64,000 nucleotides of DNA from Palaemon carinicauda (lineage: Eukaryota > Arthropoda > Malacostraca > Decapoda > Palaemonidae), in assembly GCF_036898095.1 (NCBI RefSeq), contig NC_090746.1:110104106-110168105 (forward strand), in the 5' to 3' direction. The translations under genes were made by a program, and so were the position numbers. Below, in pieces: positions 32,111 through 40,772 of the stretch. The notes under the pieces are model-generated. The model made no database searches and was not told where the DNA came from. It was given only the letters and a program-made list of their open reading frames with translations. Within the stretch, counting starts at the first letter, position 1. Every line of letters starts with the position of its first letter.

Positions 32111-32353
32111 TAAGGCCCACCCACCTCCCCTCAGGAGACAGGTCGGGCATAGATGAACTGAAGTCTTGGACACGGGAATGATTCCTTGGACCACCCTGTG
32201 ACGGGTGTTACCACCTACCTCCCAACCACCACAAGGCGGTTGCCTCGTTTTGAAAAATTCTGCCGCTTTAAAGATATCAGCTATATATATATATATATAA
32301 AACTGCCAGGTAAGTATTCATAAAACTTTGTTTTATCATAAAAACTCCATTTT
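32078..32353. repeat. Right inverted terminal repeat of A3
   Basis: Inverted copy of 26,006-26,182 with a right-specific outer 35 bp ending ACTCCATTTT. Confidence 0.92.
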
Positions 32354-33004
32354 GTTGTGCTATATTTGGTTGGTCTCATACAAATCGATAATTTTTTTGT
32401 CTTTTCAGTTAAAGGGCATTCTTAATTATATAGTTGTGAATAAATCTTAATAGAAAAGAACTAAAAGCTTCTAGTTACATAAGACCAAATGTAACTCAGC
32501 ATTCTAAGTTATATTACAGGGGAATTAAGTTTAGACTGATAATATTGTATCAGTGAATTTTCGAGTAATTATGTAATACTGGAAAGACTTTTTGTCTTTC
32601 CTATCAAGGTCATTTCTATATTTAATGTTATATAATTGTGCATAAATACCCTTAGGTATTGCTTTATGGAATTCCAGGGCCTTCCCACAAATAGCATATT
32701 TAGTATACAGTATTTGTATTGTTTATGTATTTGCTCCAAAACAGTTTTCTGTTCAATCTCTTTCGTATTAAGAAAAGTGGTCCATAAATTTGTACCTAAG
32801 ATCTGCATTTGAAAAACACAACCTGGAAAATTACTGGTGAATCATTTCCAATTACTGTATGTATGTATTTACGGTCAGACTTCTACAAATACTTAAGAAT
32901 TCTTGAATTTCTATCACTTTGGAATTGATGTTTTATTTACTCAAAATCTTGCAAATTGTAGATTCAAATCTTGTGACTTCAAGGAATTTGTATTTATTTC
33001 ACAG
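32354..33004. other. Golgin-84 intron end
   Basis: AT-rich; it ends in a pyrimidine-rich TTTGTATTTATTTCACAG acceptor. No other feature. Confidence 0.6.
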
Positions 33005-33154
33005 ATTGCTCACAAACAAAGTTCTTCAAGCAGTCTGGTAGAGCTTGAGCAGCGTGTTCATGGATTAACAGAGTCCCTCATTCATAAACAAAATAATATT
33101 GAGACGCTTAGCACTGAGAAGCATTCTCTTATCATCCAGATGGAAAGGTTACAG
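33005..33154 (+). CDS. GOLGA5: Golgin-84 exon with conserved LTESLIxKQ coiled coil
   Basis: A 50-codon phase 0-0 exon between TTTATTTCACAG and CAG/GTAGGT. It encodes IAHKQSSSSSLVELEQRVHG, then LTESLIHKQNNIETLSTEKH, then SLIIQMERLQ. The pattern LTExLIxKQ-xx-xE-xLSTEK-xSL-xxQxERL is one of the best-conserved stretches of golgin-84 before the membrane anchor, and it made the identification. It is part of the cytosolic coiled coil that dimerises and tethers vesicles. The next exon begins only 120 bp downstream. Confidence 0.93.
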
Positions 33155-33274
33155 GTAGGTGTCTGAGAATTTTCCATCTTTTGCTCAAGAAATACATGGA
33201 GTTTAAACTTATAAATCAGTATTAGGAATTCGGGTGAACAGTATGATTTACTCTTGTCTGTTTCTAACTTTCAG

Positions 33275-33341
33275 CAACAATATCAAGAATCACAGACAAT
33301 GCTTAATAGAGACCAACCTGCTGCGTATCGCCAAGATGATG
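33275..33341 (+). CDS. GOLGA5: Golgin-84 short linker exon
   Basis: A 67-bp exon between TAACTTTCAG and GATG/GTATGT, phase 0 in, phase 1 out. It encodes QQYQESQTMLNRDQPAAYRQ then DD. It ends the coiled coil and begins the polar linker before the tail anchor. The split codon G/TT joins it in frame to 47,976. The 14.6-kb intron after it contains element B1 with A4, a foldback element and a hAT relic nested inside. Confidence 0.88.
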
Positions 33342-33965
33342 GTATGTACATTTTATTCCAAGTATTTGGAGAAGCTTTGATTTAGCCTTTTAGTATTTGT
33401 ATACTGTACTGTAATACTGCACTGTATAGTAGTGCACAAATAATAGTCTGTATACTCTATATAAATGCATGTGTTCTCACAGTACAGTATTGTATCCTTT
33501 TTTGTAACAAGTTATTTTTTGTGATAAAATAAAAAGTTATTTATATGGTTGAGATGAACAAGAGTGACATAGGTTATAAGTACTGTTGTAGTAGAGCTCA
33601 AATTAACACCATTAGTTATTAAATAGCGATAGCATAGTACTTTAAGTAGTATCATTTGGGTTGTATTTGGTTAGTTTACTCATATTAAAACATTTCTGTC
33701 TACTAACATAAGCGACAAAAATCTTAGAATGAAAATTTGATATTGCAGTAGATTATTTTTTTCATGAGCTGTGTATTAGATTTTATATGAGTAACATTAA
33801 TCATTATTGTCATTAAATACAGTAGAGTGCTAAAGATTTACTATGGTGTAGCTTAGGTTGATGTTTAAGAACATCTATTGGTTTCACAGAATTTTGTTGA
33901 TTTTTAGGGATTTTAGTGCACAGTATTTTGAAATAATAGTAATCAGGATGCTCTTTTCAAATGCT
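33342..33965. other. Golgin-84 intron start
   Basis: AT-rich, with scattered CTGTA/TACAGTA motifs; no feature supported. Confidence 0.6.
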
Positions 33966-34364
33966 CATTGTTCCTACACGAATACAAACCATCGTCCTTT
34001 AAATAGAGCATGCTTTCAGGGAAGCTGGATACAGCTGTTAACTCTTTAACAAGGTGACGGTAGTTAATGCGGGCTGGTAACTTCCGACGGGCCTCTGAGC
34101 TCCCCTTCTCTGGAATGCCCTTCTATAGGAGGGACAGGAGCTCACACTCCTTTTTCCAGTGCTAATTCTACTTGTGAGATCAAACAAAATCTCAGCTGGT
34201 GAGGACTTTAGCAGCTGATCTTGTCACACTCCTGCTTCCGTTGTTAGGTTTCATGTGAGACTAAGTTACTAGTCAGGACCATAGCAGCTGCTCTTGTCCC
34301 TCTCCTACACCAGGGTATTCCTGGGATGCTTCAGTGACAACTAGTATCAGGTACATATTGACAG

Positions 34365-34545
34365 TTTTTCAATATTAAACTTAGCCGGTGATTATATAAG
34401 CTGCAACTCTGTTGCTCGACAGAAAACTCTACGTTCAAAATACGCCAGCGATCGCTACGCAGGTAGGGGGTGTACATCAACAGCGCCATCTGTCGAGCAG
34501 GTACTCAGTACTCAATGTAAACACAGAATCAATTTTCTCTCTGTC
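34365..34545. repeat. Left inverted terminal repeat of A4
   Basis: It starts TTTTTCAATATTAAACTTAG and contains GCCAGCGATCGCTACGCAGG and GTACTCAGTAC. It pairs with 40,575-40,735 read in reverse. Confidence 0.92.
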
Positions 34546-35639
34546 GGGCTACCGGCAAGACCTACTAATTCGCTGTTACTAACTGGATTTGTTTTCACAA
34601 CTATTTGGTGAAGTACACTATTCTAGTTTTGAGCTTTCGCTATGCAGGTGTTTTATCTTCATCTCAAAACTTGAACTCGTTTTGGATAGATTTAATTATG
34701 GTGACAAAGAGAGTATGGACTCTCTTTCACTTTTAAATGGCCGACCCTTCCCTTAGACGGAAGTGTGTTTAGGTTTTTAGTATTTTTGCTTAACACGTTA
34801 TAGATCTATATATTTTATATCTCTCCGCCTTTAGTAGGCCTCTTCGATTAACTTTCCATTTATTATAAACATATAAAAATAAATTTTTATGTTTTGTTTA
34901 TATGCGACCTTTCCTGATAGTAGGCGGTCCTAACTTGGAACCGAAGTTAATCAACGTTGAGCCCGTTATATCGTATTTAGCCTTTAAAGAATTTAAAACT
35001 TTTTAAATTTAATGTTTTATGAAAGAATTTCTTTGATAGTCTTCGTACTGTTTTCAAAGATGAACTACGTTTAGTTTTTTAGACTACGCAGTTGTTGACG
35101 TTCAGGACGTTCAACATGCGCTCTATCGTTACGATAGAGAGAGAGTGTATCACGGTTTCACTTTGCAGTAAGAGTAAATCGATTCTGACGTTTTGTTCTT
35201 TCTTTCTTAGCTTAAATGTTTTAAATTCTAAATTAAAGGAACTTTTTATTTGGAAAACCTTTCAGTTTTTTCCTTTAGTCAAATAACATGTTTTTCTCTT
35301 AGGTGCGAAATCAAGAGAGAAAGAGAGAGAGAGATAGAGACGGAGGGAGAGAGAGGAGAGAAAACGTTCCGTTCAAGCGGGTAACGTTGTTCTCGTGTTA
35401 CTCTCGTCCCTAGTCTCTGTACGGGGAGAAGGTAAAACGTTTCTAGGGTTTTATTCTTGTCCCCAGGCTATGTGCGGTGAGAGATTGTAAACGTAGTTTA
35501 TTTGAACTAGTGTTTAGTCTCTTTCCCAGCCACTGAATTTTTTATCTTTATATGTGTTTTCTGTTTTTTGCTAGTATTAATGAGCTGCATTATACGACTG
35601 ATTTCGCAATTACTACCTTTTAATGAAAGGTAGAATTGC
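34546..35639 (+). promoter_or_regulatory. 5' leader of A4
   Basis: It is co-linear with the A2 leader: TTTGGTGAAGTACACT, the palindrome at 35,094-35,115 (half-site GTTGACGTTC), the CTCTATCG-TTA-CGATAGAG hairpin right after it, the AGAGAGAG tract at 35,315-35,335 and TTGCGTGTTTCAG at about 35,636-35,648. Conservation between two damaged copies suggests constraint before inactivation. The transcription start cannot be fixed. Confidence 0.5.
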
Positions 35640-36386
35640 GTGTTTCAGGTAGAAATCAGTAAAAGTTTCGATTTCAGTGAAATAAGTGCAAAACAGAAAA
35701 TCGATAAAGTGATATGCGCAAAGTGTTACAGTGTTGCGTCCGAGGGTTCGTCTGTTCGTGCCTGTCGTTCACCTAGTCCGGGACCTCTTGCAAGCTCCCA
35801 AGCCCAGGGGAGAAGTAATGTCAAACGACTTATGGGTTCGAGAGGCCTTGATCAACGAACAGACGTTTTTCCCTCCGTGGTTTCGGGCGTATCTACCCAA
35901 GATCGCCCCACCCACACAAAGACGAGAGAGCCCATTTATTTCTCGTCTGCGGAAGAGGTTTCTCGTAAGAAACCATGGACCAAGGTCTCGCGGCTTATTA
36001 AGCGCAAGTCGGTCCCTTCCGCGCAAGTCCAACGGCCCAGTTGTAGCCACTGGGTCAGTTCGGACTTGCTGCAGTCTTCCGACAACTGCTCACCTCCTAA
36101 GAGAGGCAAAGCGGTACCGCATCAGGCAATCACACCGTCTGTTGCCGCACCTGCTCCTGTAGACCCTAAATGGTCTTTGCTGCAGACCATGCAGTCTCAG
36201 TTAATGTCATTGATGCGGGACTTTCGTGCGGAGAAGGTTGACACTGCACCAACCTCTAGCCTACAACCAACCACGGTTGTGCGTCCTGTGGACGCTGAGG
36301 CGACCTTCTGCCGCACTCCAGCTGAGAGAGTCCCGCCACCCATGCGTTCCAGTGTACCCTGCCAGCCGCATGTTGACGTTCAGTAA
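35640..36386 (+). pseudogene. ORF1 (gag-like) of A4, first copy
   Basis: An open stretch of 248 codons, the longest ORF1 here. It opens with a GTG rather than an ATG. It contains KVICAKCYSVASEGSSVRAC (a possible C-x2-C-x12-C arrangement), SPGPLASSQAQGRSNV, GLDQRTDVFPSVVSG, SCSHWVSSDLLQSSDNCSPP and WSLLQTMQSQLMSLMRDFR, then a VRPVDAE tail, ending at TAA 36,384. It is basic and Ser/Pro-rich, consistent with a nucleic-acid-binding structural protein, but no named domain is recognised. Confidence 0.7.
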
Positions 36387-37199
36387 CGCACGGAACCTTC
36401 CGTTGACGTTCGCGAGGTACAACAACAGTCTAAGTTGTTTTTTTTTGACGCGGTGCGTCAACCTCCGCATTCTAGAGTTGTTTTGACTGCTCAGTCTAGA
36501 CAGTCAAAGCAGTCTCGAGTGGACACTGTATGTCCTCACGCACCTGTTGTGGTTGACAGTTCACAGACTGTCAAGCAGTTACATGACGTTGCCTTCTGGT
36601 CTGCTACTAATGCACCAGTGAGAGACTCACTGAGGTAACCTAGCTTTTATCGGACAAGGTTCCTGTAGATGAGGAAGTTGCTGTTCTCCCTCCTTCTGAT
36701 ATTCCCTTGAGGACTCTGTCATTTGGAGAGGAGCCTTAAGCTGCTTAGCCTCCTATGGACTTTAATTAAATCATGATGATTTTTTAAGGATCTTCGTCCG
36801 GATCTTGTAACTGCTGCTCCTCGTTCGCCTAACGTCAGAACTTACACTAGGCCTAGCTACTTCGAAGCCGTTGTTTTTAAGCTAGTGCTCTCTCGCTCTC
36901 CTAGAGAGCGTTACGTTAGCTAGGCGACTGGTTTTTGCACCAGGAGGAGTTTTAGGGATACAGCCTTTGATTTCCCTTCTTTTAAACTGGCTTATAGAGC
37001 GAGAGTCTGATAGGACACGAGAGAAGTTCTCGGCTTGGGAGTTCATGCCTCTGCCCAGATAGACTTCTCAATTCTGGTAGACTCGCCCTGGCGCCTAGCC
37101 AGGAGACACTCCAAGTTGTTTACAGGTCAACTTCTCAACTTTTGTCGAGCCTTTGAAGTTTTGCTGTACTATTATGTCACACATAACAAGGCTTTCAGG
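36387..37199 (+). pseudogene. ORF1 C-terminal region of A4
   Basis: It matches A1 700-1,540: CGTCAACCTCCGCATTCTAG, CTTGAGGACTCTGTCA, ACTAGGCCTAGCTACTTC and CTGCCCAGATAGACTTCTCA. Several stops break every frame. It ends at AAGGCTTTCAGGGATGG, where A1 continues towards RT but A4 (and A2) jump to a second ORF1 segment. Confidence 0.65.
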
Positions 37200-37930
37200 G
37201 ATGGTAAATGGTTCCGCCTCAGTCGCTAACCCCGTCTGTTGCCACACCTGCTCCCGTAGACCCTAAATGGGCTTTGCTGCAAGACATGCAGTCCAAGCTT
37301 GCGTCCTTGATAGAGGACTTAAATGCGGAGAAGAACCTTCTGGCCAACAACCTTCCAACCGGTTGGTTGTGCGCCCTGTTGACGCTGAGGTAACCTACTC
37401 GCGTCTGCCAGTTGAGGTGGTTCCTCCTTCTGGCCAACAACCTTCCAACCGGTCGGTTGTGCGCCCTGTTGACGCTGAGGTAACCTACTCACGTCTGCCA
37501 GTTGAGGTGGTTCCTCCACCGATGCGACCCAGTGTGGGTTGCCAGTCGCACGTTGACGTTAAGCGACGCTCGGAGGTGGTTGTTGACGTTCAGGACGTTC
37601 AACAACCAGCAGAGGTGACTTGTTGTGACGCAGTGCGTCAACCTCAGCAACCCGGTAGGGTGTTGACTGCACAACCCAGACAGTCTAGACAGTTTCGGGT
37701 TGACGCTGTACTTCCTCGCGCACCCATGGTTGTTGACAGTTCATAGACTGTGCAGCAGTTCCATGATATTGCGTCCGGCTCCGTCACGCATCCACCAGTG
37801 CGACCGGATTCAGCGAGTCAGACGTTGCCCACTCCGTTGCCGTTTCCTCATCAGTTTCGGATGAGGAACCCTCTGATGAGGATGTTGCTTAACAAGACGA
37901 TCAGCCCCCAGCCCTGCTATCCATCCAGAA
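37200..37930 (+). pseudogene. Second ORF1 segment of A4, in place of the RT palm
   Basis: From 37,208 the DNA again encodes the ORF1 middle (MVPPQSLTPSVATPAPVDPK, then WALLQDMQSKLASLIEDLN) and runs through VRPVDAEVTYSRLPVEVVPP repeats to about 37,920. Then it joins the RT thumb. Frame 37,267-37,746 is open for 159 codons. The segment is diverged from the first ORF1 copy of the same element, so it is not a fresh duplication. It corresponds to 10,735-11,065 in A2. Confidence 0.65.
37337..37516. repeat. 90-bp direct duplication
   Basis: CTTCTGGCCAACAACCTTCC begins both units (37,337 and 37,427). The units differ at about two positions. They are in frame and encode a repeated SGQQPSNR-VVRPVDAEV. 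Confidence 0.92.
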
Positions 37931-38400
37931 GATGCTGAAGAAGGAACGCTGCCCAGTCAGGCTGTGGATGAGTCTGGTAGGGACACTCATCCGTGGATCA
38001 ATTTGTGTCACTAGGAAGACTACACCTCCGTCCTCTTCTATACCATCTAGCTTTTCACTGGAAAAAGGACAAGACGCTAGAAGCGGTCTCGATCCCGGTT
38101 TCCGGAAAGATAAAGTCTTGTCTGACTTGGTGAAAGGACTATATCAACCTTAGAGAGGATCTTCCCCTGACTGTTCAGACTCCCAACCACGTTCTCTTCT
38201 CGGACGCATCGGACGTAGGCTGGGGTGCGACATTAGACGGTCGGGAATGCTCGGGATTATGGAACTCGAGTCAAAGGACAATGCATTTCAACTGCAAGGA
38301 GCTACTGGCAGTACGTCTGACCTGGAAAAGCTTCAGGTCTCTCCTTCAAGGCAAAGTGGTGGAGGTGAACTCGGACACACCACGGCTTTGGCGTACATCT
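37931..38400 (+). pseudogene. RT thumb and RNase H start, A4
   Basis: The RT survives only from IQKMLKKERCPVRLWMSL onward, matching A1 and A2 after the active site. RNase H follows with SDASDVGWGATLDGRECSGL near 38,205-38,260 and HFNCKELLAVR (Glu). A small deletion in the NSDNTTAL block near 38,370 (the DNA reads GACACACCACGGC) shifts the frame. The palm, YLDDW and FGLS blocks are absent. Confidence 0.78.
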
Positions 38401-39137
38401 CCAAGCAAGGAGGGACCTACTCTCTGACATTGTACGAGATCGCAAGGGACCTCCTCACCTGGTCAAAAGGTCTAGACATATCACTAGTAACGAGGTTCAT
38501 CCAAGGCAACTTGAATGTCATGGCAGATTGTCTCAGTCGGAAGGGACAAATAATTCCAACAGAATGGACCCTCCACAAGGATGTATGCAAGAGACTTTGG
38601 GCCACCTGGGGCCAGCCAACCATAGATCTCTTCGCAACCTCGATGACCAAGAGGCTCCCAATATTTTGTTCACCAATCCCGGACCCAGCAGCAGTTCATA
38701 TAGATGCCTTTCTACTAGATTGGTCACATCTAGATCTATGTGCATTCCCTCCGTTCAAGATTGTCAACAAGGTACTGCAGAAGTTCGCCTCTCACGAAGG
38801 GACAAGGTTGACGCTAGTTGCTTCCCTCTGGCCCGCGAGAGAATGGTTCACCGAGGTACTTCGATGGCTAGTAGACGTTCCCAGAACACTTCCCCTAAGG
38901 GTGGACCTTCTACGTCAGCCACGCGTAAAGAAGGTACACCAAGGCCTCCACGCTCTTCGTCTGACTGCCTTCAGACTATCGAAAGACTCTCGAGAGCTAG
39001 AGGCTTTTCGAAGGAGGCAGCCAGAGCGATTGCTAGAGCAAGGAGAACATCCACCCTTAGAGTCTACCAATCGAAGTGGGAAATCTTCCGAAACTGGTGC
39101 AAGTCAGTATCCGTATCCTCGACCAGTACCTCTGTAA
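38401..39137 (+). pseudogene. RNase H end and methyltransferase-like domain, A4
   Basis: The open frame 38,247-39,137 contains ISKQGGTYSLTLYEIARDLL, VTRFIQGNLNVMADCLSR, PTEWTLHKDVCKRLWATWGQ, TIDLFAT, DAFLLDW, LCAFPPFKIVNKVLQK and SLWPAREWFTEVL, finishing in PVPL. The block order is the same as A1. FPPF stands at the methylase NPPY position. The last 270 bases overlap the recombinase in another frame. Confidence 0.8.
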
Positions 39138-40030
39138 CTCAAATAGCTGACTTCCTCTTATATCTGAGGAAAGAACGATCTCTTTCAGCTCCCACTATCA
39201 AGGGTTACAGAAGCATGTTGGCATCAGTCTTCCGTCACAGAGGCTTAGATCTTTCCAACAATAAAGATCTACAGGACCTCCTTAAGTCTTTTGAGACCAC
39301 GAAGGAGCGTCGTTTGGTTACACCTGGTTGGAATTTAGACGTGGTACTAAGATTCCTTATGTCAGACAGGTTCGAACCGCTACAATCAGCCTCCCTGAAA
39401 GATCTCACCTTAAAGACTCTTTTCCTGGTATGCTTAGCCACAGCTAAAAGAGTCAGTGAGATTCATGCCTTCAGCAAGAACATCGGATTCTCATCCGAAA
39501 CGGCTACATGTTCTACAACTTGGTTTTCTAGCCAAAAACGAGCTGCCTTCTCGGCCTTGGCCAATATCGTTCGATATTCCAAACTTATCGTATGGTTGGA
39601 AATGAACTAGAAAGAGTCTTATGTCCTGTAAGAGCTCTTAAGTTCTATTTAAAACGAACTAAACCTTTACGAGGCCCGTCTGAAGCTTTATGGTGTTCAG
39701 TTAAGAAACCATCTTTGCCTATGTCAAAGAATGCTTTATCCTATTTTATCAGACTGTTAATACGAGAAGCTCATTCCCATCTGAATGAGGAAGACCAAGC
39801 TTTGCTGAAGGTAAGGACACACGAAGTTAGAGCTGTCGCAACTTCCGTGGCCTTTAAACAAAATAGATCTCTGCAAAGTATAATCGACGCAACCTATTGG
39901 AAAAGCAAGTCAGTGTTTGCGTTTTTATCTTAAGAATGTCCAGTCTCTTTACGAGAACTGCTACACTCTGGGACCATTCGTAGCAACGAGTGCAGTAGTG
40001 GGTGAGGGCTCAACCACTACAATTCCCTAA
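38864..40030 (+). pseudogene. Tyrosine recombinase, A4
   Basis: It starts at the family ATG. SRARGFSKEAARAIARARRT, FLLYLRKERSLSAPTIKGYR, WNLDVVLRFLMSDRFEPL and TAKRVSEIHAFSKN are intact in 38,864-39,500. The frame changes near 39,505-39,590. RTHEVRAVATSVAFKQNRSL (His and Arg) follows in 39,592-39,933. A two-base loss just before the tyrosine (TTTGCGTTTTTATCTTAAG) ends the frame at 39,933, although a Tyr codon is still visible in the next frame. Otherwise the best-preserved recombinase with A1. Confidence 0.86.
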
Positions 40031-40436
40031 TTCCATAACCTTTTTAATCTTTCTCTTGAAATGTTTTATTATTGTTTTTTGGGTTGTCCGGAAGGCTAAG
40101 AAGCCTTTCGCATCCTACTTGATTTGGCGGGTGGTCAAAGTCATTTCTTGAGAAGCGCCTAGATTAGAGGTTTTGATGAGGTCCTGTTGTATGGGTTGCA
40201 ACCCTTGATACTTCAGATCCTAGGGGTCGCTCAGCATCCTAAGAGGATCGCGAGGCTCCGTAAGGAAGACGTACTTAAAAAGGCAGAGTAATTGTTCAAG
40301 TCGACTTCCTTACCAGGTACTTATTTATTTTATGTTTGTTATTTTGAATAACTGCTAAAATGAAATACAAAATACTTAGCTCATAATAATGTAAACAAGT
40401 AATGCTGGTCTCTACCCACCCCCCTGGGTGTGAATC

Positions 40437-40530
40437 AGCTTATATAATCACCGGCTAAGTTTAATATTGAAAAATGTTATTTTTATTAATAAAATAAATT
40501 TTTGAATATACTTACCCGGTGATTATATAT
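40437..40530. repeat. ICR of A4
   Basis: The first half has the left-end variant (CACCGGCTAAGTTTAATATT) and the second half the right-end variant (ATATACTTACCCGGTGAT). They match the outer ends at 34,365 and 40,720-40,772 including the GGCTAAG versus GGGTAAG difference. Confidence 0.93.
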
Positions 40531-40772
40531 TAAAGGACCCTCCCTTCCTCCCCAATAGAGACCCAGTGGACCGAGGAGAAAATTGGTTCTGTGTTTACAT
40601 TGAGTACTGAGTACCTGCTCGACAGATGGCGCTGTTGATGTACACCCCCTACCTGCGTAGCGATCGCTGGCGTATTTTGAACGTAGAGTTTTCTGTCGAG
40701 CAACAGAGTTGCAGCTTATATAATCACCGGGTAAGTATATTCAAAAATTTATTTTATTAATAAAAATAACAT
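40508..40772. repeat. Right inverted terminal repeat of A4
   Basis: Inverted copy of the left repeat, with the right-specific outer end GGGTAAGTATATTCAAAAAT onward and the TAGCGATCGCTGGCG block. Confidence 0.92.

Larger units (their letters stand above)
26006..32353 (+). mobile_element. DIRS-like retrotransposon A3
   Basis: This 6.35-kb element has intact ends: inverted terminal repeats of about 175 bp, leader, ORF1, a long 24-bp minisatellite, a scrap of RT, a second short 24-bp repeat block, the methyltransferase-like domain, the recombinase, ICR and right terminal repeat. Its terminal repeats (CCTGGCAGTTATATATATA) differ from A1, A2 and A4, and its proteins are more diverged, so it is a separate subfamily. 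RNase H is missing. Ends are fixed by comparison of the ICR with both outer ends. It lies in the 12.4-kb intron between golgin-84 exons 20,481 and 33,005. Confidence 0.9.
34365..40772 (+). mobile_element. DIRS-like retrotransposon A4
   Basis: This is a 6.41-kb family A element with inverted terminal repeats and ICR intact. It has leader, ORF1, a second ORF1 segment, RT tail, RNase H, methyltransferase-like domain and recombinase, but no RT palm. It is close to A1 in its terminal repeats and in the recombinase. Like A2 it carries the ORF1 jump at TTCAGGGATGG. It is inserted in the 5' part of B1 in the same orientation. Frameshifts in RNase H and at the recombinase C-terminus show it is inactive. 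Confidence 0.92.
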
